Positions 23,911-27,408 of a stretch of 27,408 bases of DNA are shown one piece after another. Origin of the DNA: an uncultured Clostridium sp. GTDB lineage: Bacteria > Bacillota > Clostridia > TANB77 > CAG-508. The stretch is taken from contig USQZ01000022.1 of NCBI GenBank assembly GCA_900556975.1, positions 1-27,408 on the forward strand, given 5' to 3'. Within the stretch, counting starts at the first letter, position 1, and each line of letters opens with the position of its first letter. The notes under the pieces were generated by a model, which was not told where the DNA came from, searched no databases, and saw only the letters and a program-made list of their open reading frames with translations. The translations under genes and the position numbers were made by a program.

Positions 23911-25443
23911 ATGAAGAAAATAATAAGTTTTATGATTTTGATTGCTATTTGTTGCTGTTCTTGCAGTGTTTTTGCAGCAAGCTATAATATAGAAAGTGTT
24001 AAAGAAACAACTACATTAGAAAAAGTGATAGATAGTAAACAAGGAAAAATTGAAAATAAAATTACTAAGGTTGATGGAACTAATTTGGAAGTCTATGGTG
24101 AAGTTAGTTTTACAAATACAGTATATGAATCAAGCCAACAAAAACAATTGACTGAAATATATATTATGATTCCAGAAAATATAGTAGAGAAAACAACTCA
24201 GTATGAGTTATATAAAAAGTATATAGAGGAATTTGCACAAAAAGTATATAGTAAAAATATGAATACTAAAATAGGAATAATTGGTATTAAAGGACCAGTT
24301 AATTCATATACAGTAACGGATGATAATTTATTAATGGATAATGATGATGATGAGGGAGATATTCCAGGTTCAGCAGATAATGCGGAAATTGTTGCAGAAT
24401 TAACGGATAATATTCAAAATTTAAAAAATGGATTAAGTGAGATGAATCCAGAAAAGAAAAAATATTATACGAATTTACAAGCAGCAATTGGGCTTGCTAG
24501 AAGGTCATATTCATCAGGCACAAATAGAATTTTAATTTCTTTATTTGATAATGTTCCATTAGTTTGTAATGGTATTCAGAATTCTATACAACGTACAGAT
24601 GAAGATGATTTTTCAGAACTAGTAAAAGTTCATAATGATGTTATTGTTTCTGAAACTAAAAAGGAAATGTTGGCATTAAAAAATAATAATATATCTTTTA
24701 TTTTATTGAGACCAGATGATACAAGTTATAACCAAAAATGGCGTGATACCGAAACAGGTGAGATTATTTTGGAGTATGATGGAAGCCAACATGTAAAAGA
24801 TTTATATGGTACAATTGAAAATCCTACTTATGGAAAAATGTATAGTTTAAATTCAGATGGACTAGAAAAGATAGTTACACAATATATTTATGAAGATGTA
24901 ATTGAAGAAATTGGAACTACGTTAGAAAATATTGAAATTCAAGTGGCATTTACTAAAGATATAGTAGATAACTTTGTTATTACATCATTAGTTTCTGATG
25001 ATAAAACGATTGATTCATCAAAATTAGAGTCAGATGGAAAATTTATATGGAATATTTCTAAGTTGAATGAAGGTGAAACTGTTACATTGAAGTATAAATT
25101 AAAGCTAAAAGATTCTAATGCATCATCTATTCTAGATAAAAATATTAGTTTAAATAATATATTAATATCATTAGGTGATAAAAGTAAAGATGTTAGTATG
25201 ACTGAATCACCAGTAATTAAAGTTACTCAGCCTGCAAATAATTCAGGTAATAACGGCAATAATCAAAACAATAGTGGAAACAATTCAACAGGTAATAATG
25301 GAAATTCAAATAATGATCCAACAATTGCTAAAGAGAATTTTCCTAAGGCGGGTAAAATTGTACTTGTATTTGCTTTAGTTTCTTTAATTGGATGTGCTGG
25401 TGTTGGAATAACTAAAATGATTAATTTAAGAGATGTTAAATAG
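23911..25443 (+). CDS. Exported VWA-like surface protein with sortase-like C-terminal signal
   Basis: 510 residues. The signal peptide (~1-22, with several Cys before VFAAS) could also be read as a lipoprotein signal, but no clean lipobox is seen. Residues ~60-300 look like a von Willebrand factor A fold: YTNLQAAIGLARRSYSSG resembles the MIDAS Thr strand, followed by NRILISLFDNVPLVCNG where VWA domains have LLTDG; the DxSxS metal motif is degenerate (IYIMIPENI). A beta-rich domain (~330-430, IWNISKLNEGETVTLKYKLK) follows, then an Asn/Gly linker (~437-470), then FPKAG (477-481), a hydrophobic helix and the basic tail KMINLRDVK. That arrangement is a sortase-anchoring signal of a non-LPXTG kind. 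No sortase is in the window. Adhesion or matrix binding is inferred only from architecture. Confidence 0.75.
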   Translation: MKKIISFMILIAICCCSCSVFAASYNIESVKETTTLEKVIDSKQGKIENKITKVDGTNLEVYGEVSFTNTVYESSQQKQLTEIYIMIPENIVEKTTQYELYKKYIEEFAQKVYSKNMNTKIGIIGIKGPVNSYTVTDDNLLMDNDDDEGDIPGSADNAEIVAELTDNIQNLKNGLSEMNPEKKKYYTNLQAAIGLARRSYSSGTNRILISLFDNVPLVCNGIQNSIQRTDEDDFSELVKVHNDVIVSETKKEMLALKNNNISFILLRPDDTSYNQKWRDTETGEIILEYDGSQHVKDLYGTIENPTYGKMYSLNSDGLEKIVTQYIYEDVIEEIGTTLENIEIQVAFTKDIVDNFVITSLVSDDKTIDSSKLESDGKFIWNISKLNEGETVTLKYKLKLKDSNASSILDKNISLNNILISLGDKSKDVSMTESPVIKVTQPANNSGNNGNNQNNSGNNSTGNNGNSNNDPTIAKENFPKAGKIVLVFALVSLIGCAGVGITKMINLRDVK

Positions 25444-25447
25444 AATG

Positions 25448-25478
25448 AAACTGATTTGATTTTTCAAATCAGTTTTAA
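25448..25478 (+). terminator. Terminator/attenuator hairpin between the surface protein and cupin genes
   Basis: AAACTGATTTGA (25448-25459), loop TTTT, TCAAATCAGTTT (25464-25475), a perfect 12-bp stem with a short T tail. The cupin ribosome binding site starts ~7 bp later, so it may only partly terminate and let some transcript through. Confidence 0.75.
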
Positions 25479-25496
25479 AATTAAAGGAGAGAAAGT

Positions 25497-25850
25497 ATGA
25501 AAAATTATATAAAACATTTTCCAAAGGAACCTAGTTTTAAACAAGATGGGTTTGATGGATATACGTCTGAATTGGAATGTAAGAATTTAAGTATTACATT
25601 TGAGGATGTTTATAAGGGACATGAAAAATATGCAATGAATACAGAGAGTTATAGCATTTATTATGTAACAGAGGGAAGAGGTACTTTTAAAATTGCTGAG
25701 GATTTATATGATGTTGAGAAAGGGGATATTGTTGAGATTCCTCCTAAAACGCAATTTGTTTTTAAGGGAGAAATGAAGCTTTTGTTGATTATGAATCCTC
25801 CGTTTGATGCTGAAAATGATATTGCAGGAAAGATAAATGATATTTACTAA
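25497..25850 (+). CDS. Small cupin-fold protein, probably without a normal metal site
   Basis: 117 residues forming one cupin barrel: YSIYYVTEGRGTFKIAED and DVEKGDIVEIPPKTQFVFKG correspond to cupin motifs 1 and 2. The HxH...E and final His ligands of metal-binding cupins are missing (His positions read as Asn/Glu/Phe; only GHEK at ~41 offers a histidine). It may be a sugar- or small-ligand-binding cupin. AAAGGAGAG precedes the ATG. It has no gene partner that reveals a substrate; repeat D follows its stop codon. Confidence 0.85.
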   Translation: MKNYIKHFPKEPSFKQDGFDGYTSELECKNLSITFEDVYKGHEKYAMNTESYSIYYVTEGRGTFKIAEDLYDVEKGDIVEIPPKTQFVFKGEMKLLLIMNPPFDAENDIAGKINDIY

Positions 25851-25872
25851 AATAATATTATGTAGTATAAGA

Positions 25873-26047
25873 GAAAATTTCATATTAACTTTTTTTCACA
25901 CCTTGCTGTCGCAATCTTGATGAGCCTCTGTTCTTTTAGAACAATGGCTCATTTTTATGTATAGATTGCTTCAATCGCAGTCACGAAGCTTTGCTTCGTT
26001 CCTTTGGTCGCTGCGCGGTGATTCAAAAAAGTTAATATGAAATTTTC
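25873..26047 (+). repeat. Structured intergenic repeat, copy D
   Basis: 175 bp, beginning 23 bp after the cupin stop. The outer arms 25873-25902 and 26017-26047 pair over ~28 bp with a short internal mismatch near CACACC / GGTGATTC. The conserved core CACACCTTGCTGTCGCAATC starts at 25897. Inner stem GCAATCT (25911-25917) / AGATTGC (25963-25969); apical hairpin TGAGCC (25921-25926) / GGCTCA (25946-25951) extended by GTTCT / AGAAC; side hairpin CGAAGC-TTT-GCTTCG (25984-25998). Compared with A the inner hairpin is longer but still paired. Confidence 0.85.
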
Positions 26048-26069
26048 TATATACTTAGTAATATATAAG

Positions 26070-26193
26070 AACAACTATAATATTTATTTTTTAGTGACGC
26101 GCAGTTTGAAAGTTTTTACCTAACCGACTAAACGCAGTTTAGTGGGCGGTAAAATCTTTTAGCAAGGAACAAAAAATAAATATTATAGTTGTT
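26070..26193 (-). repeat. Structured intergenic repeat E, probable divergent member on the - strand
   Basis: Outer arms 26071-26092 and 26171-26192 are a perfect 22-bp inverted repeat (23 bp with flanking A/T). Inside are nested stems TTTTACC (26114-26120) / GGTAAAA (26148-26154) and ACTAAAC-GCA-GTTTAGT (26127-26143). Read on the - strand, CCTTGCT follows the 5' arm and CTGCGCG precedes the 3' arm, as in A, C and D, but the middle differs. It lies 14 bp past the stop of the - strand NERD-HRDC gene. Confidence 0.65.
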
Positions 26194-26206
26194 TTTAATG
26201 TATTTA

Positions 26207-27202
26207 CTAATTATTTATTATATTAATTATTTCTTGTCCGTGTAATTTTAGTTTTATGTTTGATAGTATGTTACTTTCTTCAAGTTCTTGATAGGTTTTA
26301 GGAAGATGGTTTAATAGTAAATTTAATTCTTCGTTTGTGAAGATATAGTATGCTGGGATGTTTTTTTCTTGGGATTTTGTTTTTCTATAATTTATTAGTT
26401 TGTTTTTTATGTCTTCATTATTGGCGTTTGATGATAGGGGTTCGATTTTGTCTTTTTCAAGCCATTTTTGGAATTCTTCTTTATAATCTTTTTCTATATC
26501 TTGATTATAATTTTGCATAATTCTAAAAGCAAAATCGTTCATATATTTTTGTGAGCTTAGATAATCTTTATCTAAATTATTGATATCTTTTTTTATGTAA
26601 TTAACTAGAGAATCTGATCTTACAATTTGATTTTTTATTGCTTTGGGGGCATATTGAAGCTTCAAAATATTTTTGGAATTGGCTAGAACGACAAGCGGTT
26701 TAAGCCATGATTGTCGAATGTTTTTTAAAAGATTATACATAATACCTGTTTGATTTTCATCTAATAATTTTTTAAAAATTTCTATGTGTCTTTCTGCTTG
26801 ACGAATAGGTGAATAAATTCCTTCTACAATTTTTTTATGATTGTATATGTATTCACGAGTAAATTCGCCTCTATTATTTACTGAAATGTTTCCAATAAGA
26901 TTTTTACATTCCACAAAATATGTGTAGCCTGGTGTAATTATAATATAGTCAATTTGAGCTGTTAGGTCTTTGTAGTTTAAGTTTACATCACGTAGGATAT
27001 ACATTCCTATATTTGCGTTTTTAAGTTCAAATTCAATTTCATTTTCTCCAATTAGGCCTAATTCACATAGTTTAAGTTTATAGTTTAATTTACTATTGTT
27101 TGGATATTCTTGTTGTAATTCTTTTAATGCAGAAATTTGTTCTTCTAATTGACTATCTTTTTTATAAAAAATCGTTTCTGTAAATTTTTTGAATAGTTCC
27201 AT
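26207..27202 (-). CDS. NERD-HRDC protein (nuclease-related domain fused to HRDC)
   Basis: 331 residues. A helical N-terminus leads to the NERD domain (~45-165), a PD-(D/E)xK-like nuclease fold: GENEIE (52-57), QIDYI (Asp 85) and VECKN (Glu 98, Lys 100) are the expected acid/acid-x-Lys catalytic set, all intact. The C-terminal ~65 residues form an HRDC domain (LINYRKTKSQEKNIPAYYIF, ELNLLLNHLPKT, KLHGQEII), a helicase/RNase D-associated nucleic-acid-binding module. This combination suggests DNA or RNA cleavage or binding in repair or defence; no helicase partner is beside it. ATG at 27202 follows AAAGGAG (27211-27218 on the + coordinates). It stands alone on the - strand between repeat E and the edge hairpins. 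Confidence 0.92.
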   Translation of the reverse strand: MELFKKFTETIFYKKDSQLEEQISALKELQQEYPNNSKLNYKLKLCELGLIGENEIEFELKNANIGMYILRDVNLNYKDLTAQIDYIIITPGYTYFVECKNLIGNISVNNRGEFTREYIYNHKKIVEGIYSPIRQAERHIEIFKKLLDENQTGIMYNLLKNIRQSWLKPLVVLANSKNILKLQYAPKAIKNQIVRSDSLVNYIKKDINNLDKDYLSSQKYMNDFAFRIMQNYNQDIEKDYKEEFQKWLEKDKIEPLSSNANNEDIKNKLINYRKTKSQEKNIPAYYIFTNEELNLLLNHLPKTYQELEESNILSNIKLKLHGQEIINIINN

Positions 27203-27237
27203 AATAAATAACTCCTTTAACTAAAATTAGTAAATAT

Positions 27238-27266
27238 AAAATATTTCCTAAATAGTGGTTTGTAAA
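27238..27266 (-). promoter_or_regulatory. Promoter of the NERD-HRDC gene
   Basis: On the - strand, TTTACA (27266-27261), 17-bp spacer, TATTTT (27243-27238), giving a ~30-nt leader before the ATG at 27202. Confidence 0.55.
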
Positions 27267-27323
27267 AAAATAATACTATAATTAATTGGAAATATCAATA
27301 ATATAATTAATTTTGTAAACAGA

Positions 27324-27355
27324 AAGAACCGCCATACTTATGTATGACGGTTCTT
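27324..27355. terminator. Hairpin upstream of NERD-HRDC, likely terminator for - strand transcripts entering from the right
   Basis: AAGAACCG-C-CATAC (27324-27337), loop TTAT, GTATG-A-CGGTTCTT (27342-27355), one C/A mismatch. On the - strand it is followed by a T-rich stretch (TTCTGTTTAC), so it would end a transcript from a gene beyond the right edge. Confidence 0.55.
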
Positions 27356-27356
27356 C

Positions 27357-27399
27357 AGACTGTTGACAAAGTATCTAAAAATATTTTGTTCAATAGTCT
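27357..27399. mobile_element. Possible insertion-sequence terminus at the right edge
   Basis: AGACTGTTGACAAAGTAT (27357-27374) is imperfectly repeated in inverse at 27381-27399. AGACTGTTGACAAA next to a terminator hairpin reminds me of the ends of IS1182-type transposases in Clostridia, but this is memory of a pattern, and no transposase is in the window. Confidence 0.25.
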
Positions 27400-27408
27400 T
27401 TTCTTTTT

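Overview
This window looks like chromosome from a low-GC Bacillota, most likely an uncultured gut-type member of the Clostridia. The support is the very AT-rich codon use, strong AGGAGG-type ribosome binding sites, SepF and DivIVA division proteins, YlxM beside Ffh, a SpoIIIE/FtsK translocase with four or five membrane segments, and a Clostridia-style NERD-HRDC protein. Genus and species cannot be read from the sequence. Nearly everything is on the + strand; only a 37-residue cysteine-rich protein (879-992) and the NERD-HRDC gene (26207-27202) are on the - strand. I see no tRNA, rRNA, CRISPR array, prophage or intact insertion sequence.

Layout: (1) 1-545, the 3' end of groEL, then a terminator and an intergenic stretch with hairpins and the small - strand gene. 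(2) 1223-4884, mutL and miaA, separated by a 380-bp gap filled by a tandemly duplicated structured repeat. (3) 4906-7219, an HlyD-like membrane protein, sepF and divIVA, a reduced form of the usual clostridial division cluster. (4) 7433-8515, rsmD and a coiled-coil protein. (5) 8672-16429, ftsK/spoIIIE, an unrecognised 517-residue protein, a beta-CASP metallo-beta-lactamase ribonuclease and a cytoplasmic GH15 glucoamylase-like enzyme. (6) 16455-19204, radA, a membrane-anchored cyclophilin-like protein and a pilin-like protein. (7) 19554-23693, the classical ylxM-ffh-rpsP-khpA-rimM-trmD-rplS operon, linking protein targeting to ribosome maturation. (8) 23911-25850, an exported VWA-like surface protein with a sortase-like tail, and a small cupin. 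(9) 25851-27408, two structured repeats, the NERD-HRDC gene and, at the right edge, two hairpins that could belong to a mobile element.

The most unusual content is a family of intergenic structured repeats (A 3590-3740, B 3753-3897, C 19280-19452, D 25873-26047, and a probable divergent member E 26070-26193). A, B, C and D share a conserved core (ACACCTTGCTGTCGCA ... TGCTTCAATCG ... GGTC-CTGCGCGGTG, weaker in B). In A, C, D and E the core is closed by a long outer stem whose sequence differs from locus to locus while its two arms stay complementary, and in A, C and D an inner hairpin also changes in a paired way. Every copy lies immediately 3' of a gene, in the same orientation as that gene, E on the - strand behind the - strand gene. 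This suggests a structured 3'-end or terminator RNA, or a palindromic mobile element adapted to 3' ends. I do not recognise it as a named family.
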